64,000 nt of DNA from Blattabacterium cuenoti (GTDB lineage: Bacteria > Bacteroidota > Bacteroidia > Flavobacteriales > Blattabacteriaceae), in NCBI RefSeq assembly GCF_014251575.1, contig NZ_CP059191.1:496001-560000 (forward strand). Direction: 5' to 3'. The notes under the pieces are model-generated. The model did not search any database. It saw only the letters and a list, made by a program, of their open reading frames with translations, and was not told the DNA's origin. A program made the position numbers and the translations under genes. Shown one piece after another: positions 36,343 through 45,836 of the stretch (position 1 is its first letter; the number at the start of each line of letters is the position of its first letter).

Positions 36343-37695
36343 TTTTTTTATAATCACCGTTTTCCAATTGGATAATTCTTTTATAGATAAAATAGATAGT
36401 TCTCTACCATACCCAGATTTCTTGACTCCTCCAAAAGGGATACGAGGATCTGATTTAACAATATCATTAATAAAAACCATACCAGTATCTATTTTTTTGG
36501 ATAATTTTTCAGCTTTTTCTAAATCTTTTGTCCAAATAGATGCTCCTAATCCGTAACATGTATTATTGACAATATCAGGAATTTCTTCCTCTCTAGAAAA
36601 AACAGAAACAATTCCTATTGGTCCAAAAATTTCTTCTTTTTTCACAATAAAATTATCTTTTTCTATTCTCAATAAAGAGGGAGAAAAAAAATTTCCATCT
36701 TTATTAGTTTCTAAACAGACTTTTCCTCCATTTAATATGATATTCTTATATTGCTGATATAATTTTTCAGATAAATCAGAACGGGATATATAACCAATTT
36801 TGGTCGATTCATTATATAAATCTCCTTTCTGATATTCTTTCATTTCTTGAATAACTATATCTATAAAATCATTTACTATAGATTTATCTACAATAAACCT
36901 TTTTGCAGAAATACATGTTTGTCCTGTATTATTTAATCTGGATTCTGTAGCTAACTTAGCCGTTTTTTTAATGTCTTCAACATCTTTCATGACTACAAAA
37001 GCATCATTTCCTCCCAACTCCAAAACAGATTTTTTGATATATTTTCCAGATAATGATCCTATAATGCTTCCAGATAAAGTACTTCCCGTAAATGTGACTC
37101 CTTGTATAACTATATTAGCTATAACTGATTCTATTTTAGAAATATCTATTAACAAAACTTGAAAAACTCCTTCAGGAAAACCTGATTTTATAAATATTTT
37201 TTCCAAAATCATAGAGCATCCTGCTGTATTCATAGCTGGTTTAATAAGAATTACATTTCCTAATAATAAATTAGGAATAGCAGATCTTATGGTTTGCCAA
37301 ATAGGATAATTCCAAGGCATGATTCCTAATATAGGGCCTATAGATTCAAATCTTACATAAGATTTTTCATATTCAGTAGATATTTTTTGAAAAAAAATGG
37401 ACTCTTTCAGTTGACAATAATATTTACACAAATTTATACTCTTATTCACTTCTAAACGAGACTGAGTAATAGGCTTTCCCATTTCTTGGGTAATTAGATA
37501 GGATGTAATATCTATAGTTTCTTGCATGCAAGAATATAATTTCGTTAAACATTTAACTTTAGAATCAAAGGGATAATTTTTCCACTTTTTGTATGCATGA
37601 TGAGCTATAGATAATCTAGTTTTAATATCTTTTTCAGATAGAAAATAATAAGTTTTTAAAATGTTATTATCTACAGGATTAATAGTTTGAAACAT
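36337..37695 (-). CDS. Aldehyde dehydrogenase, succinate-semialdehyde dehydrogenase-like
   Basis: An NAD(P)-dependent aldehyde dehydrogenase of about 452 residues. I choose the ATG at 37695 because MFQTINPVDNN is the usual family start and it does not overlap the end of sufE; ATGs at 37728 and 37719 are alternatives. With this start the oxyanion Asn is N129 in MPWNYPIW, the general base E226 in ELGGNDAF, and the nucleophile C261 in GQTCISAKR. The closest match by pattern is Sad/GabD, which oxidise succinic semialdehyde to succinate, but substrate cannot be fixed by reading. It lies downstream of sufE on the minus strand. Confidence 0.9.
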   Translation of the reverse strand: MFQTINPVDNNILKTYYFLSEKDIKTRLSIAHHAYKKWKNYPFDSKVKCLTKLYSCMQETIDITSYLITQEMGKPITQSRLEVNKSINLCKYYCQLKESIFFQKISTEYEKSYVRFESIGPILGIMPWNYPIWQTIRSAIPNLLLGNVILIKPAMNTAGCSMILEKIFIKSGFPEGVFQVLLIDISKIESVIANIVIQGVTFTGSTLSGSIIGSLSGKYIKKSVLELGGNDAFVVMKDVEDIKKTAKLATESRLNNTGQTCISAKRFIVDKSIVNDFIDIVIQEMKEYQKGDLYNESTKIGYISRSDLSEKLYQQYKNIILNGGKVCLETNKDGNFFSPSLLRIEKDNFIVKKEEIFGPIGIVSVFSREEEIPDIVNNTCYGLGASIWTKDLEKAEKLSKKIDTGMVFINDIVKSDPRIPFGGVKKSGYGRELSILSIKELSNWKTVIIKKS

Positions 37696-37705
37696 TTCAT
37701 TTTTT

Positions 37706-38149
37706 TTAAATTCGATCATTTGATCCAATAGAAATTTTGGAATTTAGAGCTATGGCATAAATTTTTATTTTTTTTAAAAATAAAAGCATGCCATTAGCTC
37801 TAATAGGGGATAAAAAAGTTTGAAATCCTATTTCATAAATAAAATTAGTGTTCGAATAAATAATTTCAAAGGGAAAAAGTCCTGAATAAACACGAATCAT
37901 AAGAGACGCCATTCCTCTAGGTAATAAAGCATCCCCATCTGCATCGAAAAAAATACGTGAACCTTTCAATTTAGCATCCAACCAAATTTTTGATTGACAA
38001 CCATGAATTAATTTTTCATCTGATCTAAATTCATCTGGTTGTTTGGGCAATTCTTTCCCCAAATCTATTAAATATTCATATTTTTCTTCCCAATTTTTTA
38101 GAATATGAAACTCTTTTTTTATTATTTCTTCTTTTTTATGCAAAGTCAT
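37706..38149 (-). CDS. sufE: SufE, sulfur acceptor for Fe-S cluster assembly
   Basis: Accepts persulfide sulfur from a cysteine desulfurase and passes it to the Suf scaffold. The acceptor cysteine is in IHGCQSKIWL. Starting at the ATG at 38149 it is Cys51, the same position as in E. coli SufE, so I prefer this over the ATG six codons upstream at 38167. RYEYLIDLGKELP-like sequence at the front and ANGMLLFLKKI near the end agree with the family. Length is 147. It overlaps none of its neighbours with this start. A cysteine desulfurase gene lies at the left edge of the window. Confidence 0.94.
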   Translation of the reverse strand: MTLHKKEEIIKKEFHILKNWEEKYEYLIDLGKELPKQPDEFRSDEKLIHGCQSKIWLDAKLKGSRIFFDADGDALLPRGMASLMIRVYSGLFPFEIIYSNTNFIYEIGFQTFLSPIRANGMLLFLKKIKIYAIALNSKISIGSNDRI

Positions 38150-38186
38150 TTCTAAATTTTTACACAAATATAGAAATATACTTAAA

Positions 38187-40490
38187 TTAAGAAGATTGAT
38201 TTGACAGTTTCATTCTGGCTATTTTTGCAGCTTTTGTCATATTTTTCAAGGACTTCAAGACTTCTTCCCATTTTCTAGTTTTTAAACCACAATCTGGATT
38301 CACCCAAATATTTTTGATTGGTAATTTTTTTGAAGCTTTTTTTATCAAATCAAAAATTTCTTCTACAGTAGGAATTCTAGGTGAATGAATATCATATACT
38401 CCTGGACCTATTTCATTAGGATAAGAAAAAATAGAAAATGCTTTCAACAATTCCATTCTGGATCTAGAAGTCTCCATAGTAATTACATCTGCATCCATAT
38501 CTGCGATATGTTCTAATATATCGTTAAATTCACTGTAACACATATGTGTATGGATTTGGGTCTCATCTTTAACTCCACTTGAAGAAATACGAAAAGCCTG
38601 AATCGCCCAATCCAAATAAGAATTCCAATTCTTTTTTTTCAAAGGTAATCCTTCTCTAAGAGCAGGTTCATCAATTTGAATAATCTGAATTCCAGATTTT
38701 TCTAAAGAGAGAACTTCTTCTCTAATAGACCAAGCTATTTGATAAGCGGTATGAGAAAGTGGCTGATCATCCCTCACAAAAGACCATTGTAAGATAGTAA
38801 CTGGTCCAGTTAACATCCCTTTCATTAATTTTTTGGTTTTAGATTGGGCAAAACATATCCAATCCACAGTCATGTCTCCAGTACGACTAACGTCTCCATA
38901 AATAATAGGAGGCTTTACGCACCTACTTCCATAACTTTGTACCCATCCATTTTCAGTAGAAAGTATTCCTTTAAGTTTATTTGAAAAATATTCTACCATA
39001 TCCGTTCTCTCAAATTCACCATGAACCAAAACGTCTAAATCAATTTCTTCTTGTTTTTTGATAACATCTACAATAAAACATTGTGTTTTTTGATCATATT
39101 CCTTTTTGCTCAATTCTTTTTTACGAAATTTATTTCGCAAATTACGTATCTCTTTTGTTTGAGGAAAAGATCCTATAGTAGTAGTTGGAAACAAAGGAAG
39201 ATTAAATTTTTCTTTTTGTTTTCTTTGTCGAATAGAAAAAGGACTTTTTCTTTGTTTATCTTGATTTTTTATTTTTTTTGCTCTTTCTTTTATTTTTTTA
39301 TCATGAAAAATAATAGATTTTTTATATTTTTCCAGTGAAGAAATATTATTCAATAAAATATTTTTATTTCCTTTTATAATACATTCTAAATCATTTAATT
39401 CATTTATTTTTTGTCTTGCGAAAGACATTCTATTTTTTACATCTTCATGAATGAAGTGCTCATATTCTATATTTATAGGAACATGTAAAAGAGAACAATT
39501 AGGAGCAATCATAATGCGATTTTCTCCTATGGATTCTATTGTTTTTTCAATTTTCTTGATTGAATCCATATAATTATTTTTCCATATATTTCTTCCATCA
39601 ATGATTCCTAAGGACAAAATCATTTTTGATTCTTTGACAAAATTTAGTATTCCTTCCAATTGTTCTGAGTCTTCCACTAAATCTATATGTAAAGCTTTTA
39701 CAAAAAAGTCTCTAATAAGAAAAACATTTTCTGAAATTCCATCAAAGTAAGAGGTTAATAAAATATTGGATTTTGAACAAAGTTTAGATATTTCTTTATA
39801 AGCATATTGAAATGCTTCCTTTTCTTTTTCAGACATATCTAAAACTAAAATAGGTTCATCTAATTGAATCCAATCAGTTCCTTTATTTTTTAACTCATTG
39901 ATAATTTTTGTATAAACAGGAACAATATTTTCAATTAAATCCATTCTATGAAAGGATTTATCCTTTTCTTTTCCTAAAAAAAGGTAGGATACTGGTCCTA
40001 TTAATACAGGTTTTATTTTTTTGATTGATTTTAATAAATTTTTTGATTCTTCTAATTCATCAAAAATTTTCTTTGAAAAAATAGAAAATTTTTGATTTTT
40101 ATCAAATTCTGGAACTATATAATGATAATTAGTGTTAAACCATTTAGTCATTTCCATAGCTTTTATATCCCATCCATTTTTTTGAAATCCCCTAGCCATA
40201 GAAAAATATAGATCAATATTGTTTTGAATAATTGACACAGAAAGATAAGACTCTGGAATAACTCCTAATAAAAAAGACATATCTAGAACGTGATCATAAA
40301 AACTAAAATCATTACATGGAATCAAATCTAAATTTGCCATTTCCTGCATTTTCCAATTTTCTTCCCTTATTTTTTTTCCAACTTCAAATAAAGTTTCCGA
40401 ATCAATTTTTTTAGACCAATAAGCTTCACAAGCTTTTTTTAACTCTCTTTGTGTTCCTATACGAGGATAACCCAGGTTATGTTTCAGCAT
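38187..40490 (-). CDS. metE: Cobalamin-independent methionine synthase
   Basis: Transfers the methyl group of 5-methyl-THF-polyglutamate to homocysteine as the last step of methionine synthesis, without vitamin B12. The 767 residues contain both barrel domains. The catalytic zinc ligands are H649 and C651 in THMCYSEF, E673 in METSRS, and C734 in NPDCGLKTR, matching E. coli H641, C643, E665 and C726. The front reads HNLGYPRIGTQRELKKA. No SAM or B12 riboswitch is visible in the 59 bases upstream, so control is not evident. Keeping the large B12-free enzyme indicates that cobalamin is not reliably available. Confidence 0.97.
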   Translation of the reverse strand: MLKHNLGYPRIGTQRELKKACEAYWSKKIDSETLFEVGKKIREENWKMQEMANLDLIPCNDFSFYDHVLDMSFLLGVIPESYLSVSIIQNNIDLYFSMARGFQKNGWDIKAMEMTKWFNTNYHYIVPEFDKNQKFSIFSKKIFDELEESKNLLKSIKKIKPVLIGPVSYLFLGKEKDKSFHRMDLIENIVPVYTKIINELKNKGTDWIQLDEPILVLDMSEKEKEAFQYAYKEISKLCSKSNILLTSYFDGISENVFLIRDFFVKALHIDLVEDSEQLEGILNFVKESKMILSLGIIDGRNIWKNNYMDSIKKIEKTIESIGENRIMIAPNCSLLHVPINIEYEHFIHEDVKNRMSFARQKINELNDLECIIKGNKNILLNNISSLEKYKKSIIFHDKKIKERAKKIKNQDKQRKSPFSIRQRKQKEKFNLPLFPTTTIGSFPQTKEIRNLRNKFRKKELSKKEYDQKTQCFIVDVIKKQEEIDLDVLVHGEFERTDMVEYFSNKLKGILSTENGWVQSYGSRCVKPPIIYGDVSRTGDMTVDWICFAQSKTKKLMKGMLTGPVTILQWSFVRDDQPLSHTAYQIAWSIREEVLSLEKSGIQIIQIDEPALREGLPLKKKNWNSYLDWAIQAFRISSSGVKDETQIHTHMCYSEFNDILEHIADMDADVITMETSRSRMELLKAFSIFSYPNEIGPGVYDIHSPRIPTVEEIFDLIKKASKKLPIKNIWVNPDCGLKTRKWEEVLKSLKNMTKAAKIARMKLSNQSS

Positions 40491-40549
40491 ATTTTATTTA
40501 TTTTATTTTTCCTTTCTCCATGGAATCCCATGTAAATTTTTTTAAAAAA

Positions 40550-41734
40550 CTAAATATCCAACAATTGATACAAATATTCTAAAATTTTTTTGTCTAAAAC
40601 AGAAAAATTAACCTTTCTCCTGCTCATCATAATTTCAGCTGTTTCACAAACCTGATGAAAAGGGATCTTTTTTCTGTTTTGTATTCCACCCAAAGAAAAA
40701 GAAGGAATATATCTAGGTGGAAATCCATATCCAAAAATACTAGTGCTAATTCCTACTATCGTAGCTGTATTAAATTGAGTATTTATCCCTGATTTAGAAT
40801 GATCTCCCATAATCATCCCAAAAAATTGTACATCAACAGGAGTAAAATTTTTTTTTTCATAATTCCAAACTGTTACTTTACGATAATCATTTCTCAAATT
40901 AGAAACATTAGTTCCAGCACCTAAATTACACCACTCTCCTAAAATAGTATTTCCTAAAAATCCATCATGAGCTTTATTAGAATAGGAAAACACTACAGAA
41001 TTTATAATTTCTCCACCTACCTTACAAAAATGACCAATAGTTGTTCCACCATATATTTTTGAACCTACATTCAGGGTAGATTTTTTCCCAATAGATGCTG
41101 GTCCTCTGATTACAGAACCTTCCATGATTTCAACTCCTTTTTCAATATATATTGGTCCCAATTGAGCATTTAATACAACATTATTTGCTTTTATGTCTTC
41201 TTCCAAAAAAATTTCTTCTTTACAAAGAACATGATTTTTTCCCAATAAAGAAAAAGATTTTTTTCCTTTTGTAAAAAACATGAAATCTTTTTTCAATACA
41301 GTTTCGTTATTCATAAATATATCCCATGGATATTCTATATGGATAATTTTTTTGATATTATATTTTTTTTTAAAAGAGAGAATATTTTCTTTTATTTTAC
41401 AGGAGTAAAAATTTTTTTTTACAGCTACAATTTTTTCTTTAAAAAAAACAGCTTCGTTTTCCTTTAAAGAAAAAATCATCTGAATTAACTCTTCGTTTGG
41501 CAAATATGATGAATTGATTAATAATATATTTTTAAAAAAAGACTCATCATTTATCAATGAATATTTTTTTGAAAGAAATGATTGTGTGATTATTCCTGAA
41601 ATTTTTTTTCCAATATATTTTTCCCATCTTTCTTTTATAGTGAACAAACCCAATCGAATTTCTGATACAGGTCTGGTCAAAGTTATAGGAAATAAATTCC
41701 TCCATTCTATTCCATCATATAATATGAAATTCAT
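40550..41734 (-). CDS. GlmU-like protein with nucleotidyltransferase-type and left-handed beta-helix domains
   Basis: A 394-residue protein of the family often called putative sugar nucleotidyltransferase in Bacteroidota. The N-terminal part (about 1-180) begins MNFILYDG and has FPITLTRPVSEIRLG, a divergent transferase fold lacking the classical GxGTRM signature. The C-terminal half is a hexapeptide left-handed beta-helix, visible as repeated I-G-x-x-x units between about 190 and 360, such as GPASIGKKSTLNVG and GTNVSNLRNDY. A true GlmU has an intact pyrophosphorylase signature, so this is a paralogue whose substrate is unknown. It is downstream of rpmE2 on the minus strand, 16 bases away. Confidence 0.85.
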   Translation of the reverse strand: MNFILYDGIEWRNLFPITLTRPVSEIRLGLFTIKERWEKYIGKKISGIITQSFLSKKYSLINDESFFKNILLINSSYLPNEELIQMIFSLKENEAVFFKEKIVAVKKNFYSCKIKENILSFKKKYNIKKIIHIEYPWDIFMNNETVLKKDFMFFTKGKKSFSLLGKNHVLCKEEIFLEEDIKANNVVLNAQLGPIYIEKGVEIMEGSVIRGPASIGKKSTLNVGSKIYGGTTIGHFCKVGGEIINSVVFSYSNKAHDGFLGNTILGEWCNLGAGTNVSNLRNDYRKVTVWNYEKKNFTPVDVQFFGMIMGDHSKSGINTQFNTATIVGISTSIFGYGFPPRYIPSFSLGGIQNRKKIPFHQVCETAEIMMSRRKVNFSVLDKKILEYLYQLLDI

Positions 41735-41750
41735 ATTAGTTGATAATTAT

Positions 41751-42005
41751 TCACATTTTTTTATATTTTTCATACTTTCTTCTAAATTTTTCTGCCGGTC
41801 CTGTTTTTCCTAAAAATCTTTTTTCTCCAGTAAAAAATGGATGTGAATAACTAGATATTTCCATTTTGTATAACGGATAATTACATCCATTTATTTGAAT
41901 AGAATCTTTTGTTTTTACTGTTGATCTGCAGATAAAAATTTTTTCATTATTAATATCTTTAAAAACAACAGGTCTATAATTTTCAGGGTGTATTTTTTCT
42001 CTCAT
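41751..42005 (-). CDS. rpmE2: 50S ribosomal protein L31, type B
   Basis: An 84-residue ribosomal protein. The sequence MREKIHPENYRPVVFKD and SSYSHPFFTGEKRFL identify the type B form, and the zinc-binding cysteines of the ordinary L31 are absent (only two cysteines, not in CxxC pairs). In bacteria that have both forms the zinc-free one is used under zinc shortage; in Bacteroidota it is commonly the only one. It lies 5 bases after the KAS III-like gene on the same strand. Confidence 0.96.
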   Translation of the reverse strand: MREKIHPENYRPVVFKDINNEKIFICRSTVKTKDSIQINGCNYPLYKMEISSYSHPFFTGEKRFLGKTGPAEKFRRKYEKYKKM

Positions 42006-42010
42006 ATTTT

Positions 42011-43126
42011 TTATTTTTGTTTTTTTCTTGGAAAACGGTAAATCATTCCATTAATATTCATTCCTGCCCCTAGAGACGCCATTAATATAGTGTCTCCAGG
42101 TCTTATTTCATGAGGAGGCATTTTTCCATGAATAATCAAATCCAATAAAGTAGGGACAGTAGCTACAGAAGAATTTCCAAATTTTTTTATTGTCATTGGC
42201 ATTATTTTTGATTCAAAATCTCTATTTATAGATGTATAATTATACAATTTCAATAATCTTTTTAAAATTGCATAATCCATTTTTGCATTAGCTTGATGAA
42301 TAAGAATTTTCTTAATATCTTTCAAATGTAGATTGGCATGATCAAGTATATTTTTTAACATATTTGGGACTTCTGTCAATGCGTATTCATAAATTCTTCT
42401 TCCATTCATTCTAATATTCAACAGAGATTTTTTATAATTTGGATTTAAAGAAGGTCCATTAGTTAAGTAATATAATTCATCGTTATTATTGCATTGAGTC
42501 TCATAATGAATAATTCCATTTTTTTCATCCTCAAAATCTTCTATAGCTGATAAAACAGCTGCTCCAGCTCCATCCGAAAAAATCATAGCATTTCTATCAT
42601 GTGGATCTATAACTTTAGATAAAGTTTCTGAACTGGTAACTAATATATTCTTAGCATATTTAGCTTGTAAAAGCTGGTCTGCAAGAATCATTCCCTCTAT
42701 CCATCCTGGACAACCAAAAATCATATCATATGGTCTACATTTTTTATTTTTTATTTGAAGTTTGTTCTTTACTCTAGCAGCTATAGAGGGCATAAAATCA
42801 GATTGACAAGAAATAGGATGAATATCTCCATAATTATGAGACGATATAATATAATCTATTTTCTCTTTATAAATTTTAGAATTAATCAAAGCTCTTTTTG
42901 CTGCAATTGTAGCAATATCCGAATTTAATAACCCTTCATTAATATATCTTCTTTCCTCTATTCCCGTAATTTTTTGAAACTTATTAATAATTTCTCCATT
43001 AGACTTATCAATTTTTAATCCTTTTTTATCGTAAAATTTATGTCTTAAAAAATGATCGCTTTTTATAATTTTTTTTGGCAAATAATGCCCAGTTCCTGTA
43101 ATGATTGATCGAATCATTTCTTTCAA
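42011..43126 (-). CDS. 3-oxoacyl-ACP synthase III-like condensing enzyme
   Basis: A thiolase-fold condensing enzyme of the KAS III (FabH) type, 371 residues, longer than E. coli FabH (317). The catalytic triad is complete: C139 in FGCPGWIEG, H277 in HQANAK, and N318 in FGNSSVAT. In FabH this triad joins acetyl-CoA and malonyl-ACP to start fatty acid synthesis. The extra length and the divergent cysteine region suggest a paralogue with another acyl primer, as occurs alongside the standard fabH in flavobacteria. No other fatty acid gene is adjacent. It is divergent from the methyltransferase gene. Confidence 0.88.
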   Translation of the reverse strand: MKEMIRSIITGTGHYLPKKIIKSDHFLRHKFYDKKGLKIDKSNGEIINKFQKITGIEERRYINEGLLNSDIATIAAKRALINSKIYKEKIDYIISSHNYGDIHPISCQSDFMPSIAARVKNKLQIKNKKCRPYDMIFGCPGWIEGMILADQLLQAKYAKNILVTSSETLSKVIDPHDRNAMIFSDGAGAAVLSAIEDFEDEKNGIIHYETQCNNNDELYYLTNGPSLNPNYKKSLLNIRMNGRRIYEYALTEVPNMLKNILDHANLHLKDIKKILIHQANAKMDYAILKRLLKLYNYTSINRDFESKIMPMTIKKFGNSSVATVPTLLDLIIHGKMPPHEIRPGDTILMASLGAGMNINGMIYRFPRKKQK

Positions 43127-43222
43127 TAATAAAAATTAATAATAAAGTAAAAAAAATAAAATTCTTTAAAAGAGTTAAAGAACCGTTTTTTCTTCATAAT
43201 TTAAGAAGTAAATTCATACATT

Positions 43223-43945
43223 ATGAACAAACATTCTCTAAAAGAAGAAAAAATAAAGAATATGTTTGATCATATTTCTCATAAATATGATTTTATCAAT
43301 CATATACTGTCTTTTGGAATAGATTTTTTTTGGAGAAGAAGAATAATTCACTTATTAGATAAATTTAATAATAAAAAAAAAATTCAAAATATATTAGATT
43401 TAGCAACTGGAACCGGGGATTTAGCTATTTTGTTAGCAAATAGATTTGATGATGCTAATATTATAGGATTAGATCCATCTGAAAATATGCTAAAGGTTGC
43501 TCAAAAGAAAATAAAAAATAATTTTTTGGAAAAAAAAATAAAGTTAATTCAAGGATATTCTCAACATATTCCATTTGAAAATGAAACTTTTGATGTAGTG
43601 ACTATAGCTTTTGGAATAAGAAACTTTCAATATATTCATCTTTCTATCAGAGAAATATATAGAATACTGAAACCTTTAGGAATATTAGTAATTTTAGAAT
43701 TTTCTAAACCTTCCAATTATTGGATCAGGAAAATTTTTTGTTTTTATTCTCATTTTATCATGAATAAAATAGGAAGTTTATTATCAAATAATCATTTCGC
43801 TTACAATTATTTAAAAGAATCTATTAAATCATTTTCTTATTGTGGAAAAAAAATGAATAAACTTTTAAAGTATCATAAATTTAACACAATCTATATGCAA
43901 AAATTAACTTTTGAAATTGCCTCTATTTATTTGTTAAATAAATAA
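43223..43945 (+). CDS. ubiE: Demethylmenaquinone methyltransferase
   Basis: SAM-dependent C-methylation that gives menaquinone, the quinone of Bacteroidota. Named ubiE by homology, with menG the usual functional name. The 240 residues begin VKNMFDHISHKYDF-like (NMFDHISHKYDFINH). The SAM motif LDLATGTGDLAILLA is at about 58-72. The family signatures FGIRNF and ILEFSKPSNYW follow. All are intact. It is the only quinone gene in the window and is divergent from the KAS III-like gene, 96 bases away. The GH3-family gene follows after 41 bases. Confidence 0.95.
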   Translation: MNKHSLKEEKIKNMFDHISHKYDFINHILSFGIDFFWRRRIIHLLDKFNNKKKIQNILDLATGTGDLAILLANRFDDANIIGLDPSENMLKVAQKKIKNNFLEKKIKLIQGYSQHIPFENETFDVVTIAFGIRNFQYIHLSIREIYRILKPLGILVILEFSKPSNYWIRKIFCFYSHFIMNKIGSLLSNNHFAYNYLKESIKSFSYCGKKMNKLLKYHKFNTIYMQKLTFEIASIYLLNK

Positions 43946-43986
43946 AATTCATTTTTTTTGCATTTATAACTAAATTTTTTCTCGTA

Positions 43987-45504
43987 ATGATAAAGTATTT
44001 ATCTGGATATTTAACATCTGCTTTTCTAAAAAAAAGAATTAAAAACATAGAATTTTTCATGAGATATCCAATAGAAATACAAAATCAATTGATTCATCAA
44101 TTGATTTTGTATGCAAAAGATACTGAATTTGGAAAAAAATATGGATTTCGTGACATCAAAAAATATCAACAATTTTCTGAAAGAATCCCCATATGTAAAT
44201 ATGCAGATTTAAAATCTGTAATCAAAAGAATTCGCAGAGGAGAAAAAAATATATTATGGCCAGGAACAGTAAAATGGTTTGCAAGATCTTCTGGAACTAC
44301 AAATACAAAAAGTAAATATATTCCTGTAACCAAATTATCCATGAATGAATGTCATTACAAAGCAGGAAAAGATATGTTATCTATTTATATTCATAATCAT
44401 CCAAAAACGAAAATATTTTTCGGAAAAGCTGTTCGTTTAGGAGGAAGTCATGAATTATATAAAAATTACAACACATTTTATGGTGATTTATCTTCTATTT
44501 TAATCAAAAATATGCCTTTTTGGGCGGAAAATATTTGTCTTCCTGGTAAGAAAACAGCTTTAATGAGTGAATGGGAAACAAAACTGGAAAAAATAGTAAA
44601 AGAAACAGGATGCGAGGATGTTCGAATTTTGTTGGGTGTTTGTTCTTGGTTATTAATATTTTTAAATAAATTACTAAAAAAATTTGAAAAAAAAAGAATT
44701 AATGAAATATGGCCTAATATAGAAGTCATATTTCATGGAGGAATGAGTTTTAAACCTTATATACATCAATATCAGAATTTATTCGAAAAATCTATTAATT
44801 ATTACAACATATATAGTGCTTCAGAAGGTTTTTTTGCTATTCAAGATCAAAAAAATGTTGAAGATCTTTTGCTTTTATTAAATCATGGAATTTTTTATGA
44901 ATTTATTCCTGCAAAAGACATAGATAAAAAAAATCCTAAAATTATCTCCATTGAGAAAGTGGAATTGAATAAAAATTATGCATTAGTTGTTTCTACAAAT
45001 GCCGGATTATGGAGATACATTGTTGGAGACACTATTAAATTTACTAATTTATCACCATATAGAATTTCTATTTCAGGAAGAACTACTCATTACATTAATT
45101 CCTTTGGAGAAGAATTAATTATTGAAAATGCGGAACAAGCTTTGAATAAAACTTGCCTAAAAACAAATTCTATTATTCATGAATATACAGCAGGACCCGT
45201 TTATATGAATCAAAAAAATTCTGGTGCTCACGAATGGATTATAGAGTTCAAAAAACATCCGAAAAATTTGTGCAATTTTAGAGATATTTTGGATAAAGAA
45301 TTAAAATCTCTGAATTCAGATTATGAAATTAAACGATATAAAAATATAGTTTTGGGTCCTCCTATTATACATGTGGCTAAAAATGGATTATTTTATAATT
45401 GGTTAAAAGAAAATAAAAAATTAGGTGGACAAAATAAAATTCCTCGTTTATCTAATGATAGAAAATATATAGATTCCATTTTAAGAATGGAAAAAAATTT
45501 TTAG
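43987..45504 (+). CDS. GH3 family protein (acyl-adenylate-forming)
   Basis: A 505-residue protein of the GH3 family, part of the ANL superfamily of adenylate-forming enzymes. Plant members conjugate amino acids to auxin or jasmonate. The phosphate-binding motif is WFARSSGTTNTKSKYIP at about 96-112. YYNIYSASEGFFAIQ lies in the middle, and YIVGDTIKF is followed by ISGRTTHYIN, the conserved hinge region. Bacterial GH3 homologues are widespread in Bacteroidota but have no well established substrate. It is not likely to be a recent plant acquisition, since base composition matches its neighbours and the family is usual in the phylum. rpsO follows after 30 bases. Confidence 0.9.
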   Translation: MIKYLSGYLTSAFLKKRIKNIEFFMRYPIEIQNQLIHQLILYAKDTEFGKKYGFRDIKKYQQFSERIPICKYADLKSVIKRIRRGEKNILWPGTVKWFARSSGTTNTKSKYIPVTKLSMNECHYKAGKDMLSIYIHNHPKTKIFFGKAVRLGGSHELYKNYNTFYGDLSSILIKNMPFWAENICLPGKKTALMSEWETKLEKIVKETGCEDVRILLGVCSWLLIFLNKLLKKFEKKRINEIWPNIEVIFHGGMSFKPYIHQYQNLFEKSINYYNIYSASEGFFAIQDQKNVEDLLLLLNHGIFYEFIPAKDIDKKNPKIISIEKVELNKNYALVVSTNAGLWRYIVGDTIKFTNLSPYRISISGRTTHYINSFGEELIIENAEQALNKTCLKTNSIIHEYTAGPVYMNQKNSGAHEWIIEFKKHPKNLCNFRDILDKELKSLNSDYEIKRYKNIVLGPPIIHVAKNGLFYNWLKENKKLGGQNKIPRLSNDRKYIDSILRMEKNF

Positions 45505-45534
45505 TAGAAATATTTTTAACTTTATATCATCATT

Positions 45535-45798
45535 ATGACTGCAGAAAAAAAAAAAGAAATATTCAAAATATATGGAACATCTGTTTACGATACAGGTTCT
45601 TCAAAAGGACAAGTAGCCTTGTTCACTTACCGTATTAACCATTTAAGCAATCATCTTAAAAACAATAAAAAAGATTTTAATACAGAAAGAGCTTTGGTAA
45701 AATTAGTGGGTAAAAGAAAAAAATTATTAAAATATATAGAAAAACGTGACATTAATAATTATAAAAAAATAATTAAACATCTAGGATTGAGAAAATGA
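45535..45798 (+). CDS. rpsO: 30S ribosomal protein S15
   Basis: An 87-residue protein that binds the central domain of 16S rRNA. DTGSSKGQVALFTYRINHLSNHL and LVGKRKKLLKYIEKRD are characteristic. The fourth to seventh codons include an uninterrupted run of 11 A (45545-45555), very early in the gene, where a slip would destroy the protein. It is followed by pnp after 38 bases, the same rpsO-pnp order as in many bacteria; in E. coli the pair is controlled by RNase processing and by the proteins' own binding, which cannot be judged here. Confidence 0.97.
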   Translation: MTAEKKKEIFKIYGTSVYDTGSSKGQVALFTYRINHLSNHLKNNKKDFNTERALVKLVGKRKKLLKYIEKRDINNYKKIIKHLGLRK

Positions 45799-45836
45799 AA
45801 TAGTATTTCTTTTCTTTAGATAGAAAAAAATAAAAT

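Noticed and set aside
36337..37728. Aldehyde dehydrogenase starting at 37728 with a 23-base overlap of sufE
   Set aside because: The family start MFQTINP at 37695 removes the overlap; the longer form adds 11 unconserved residues.
43987..45504. GH3 protein as a gene transferred from plants
   Set aside because: The family is widespread in Bacteroidota, and base composition and codon use match the neighbouring genes.
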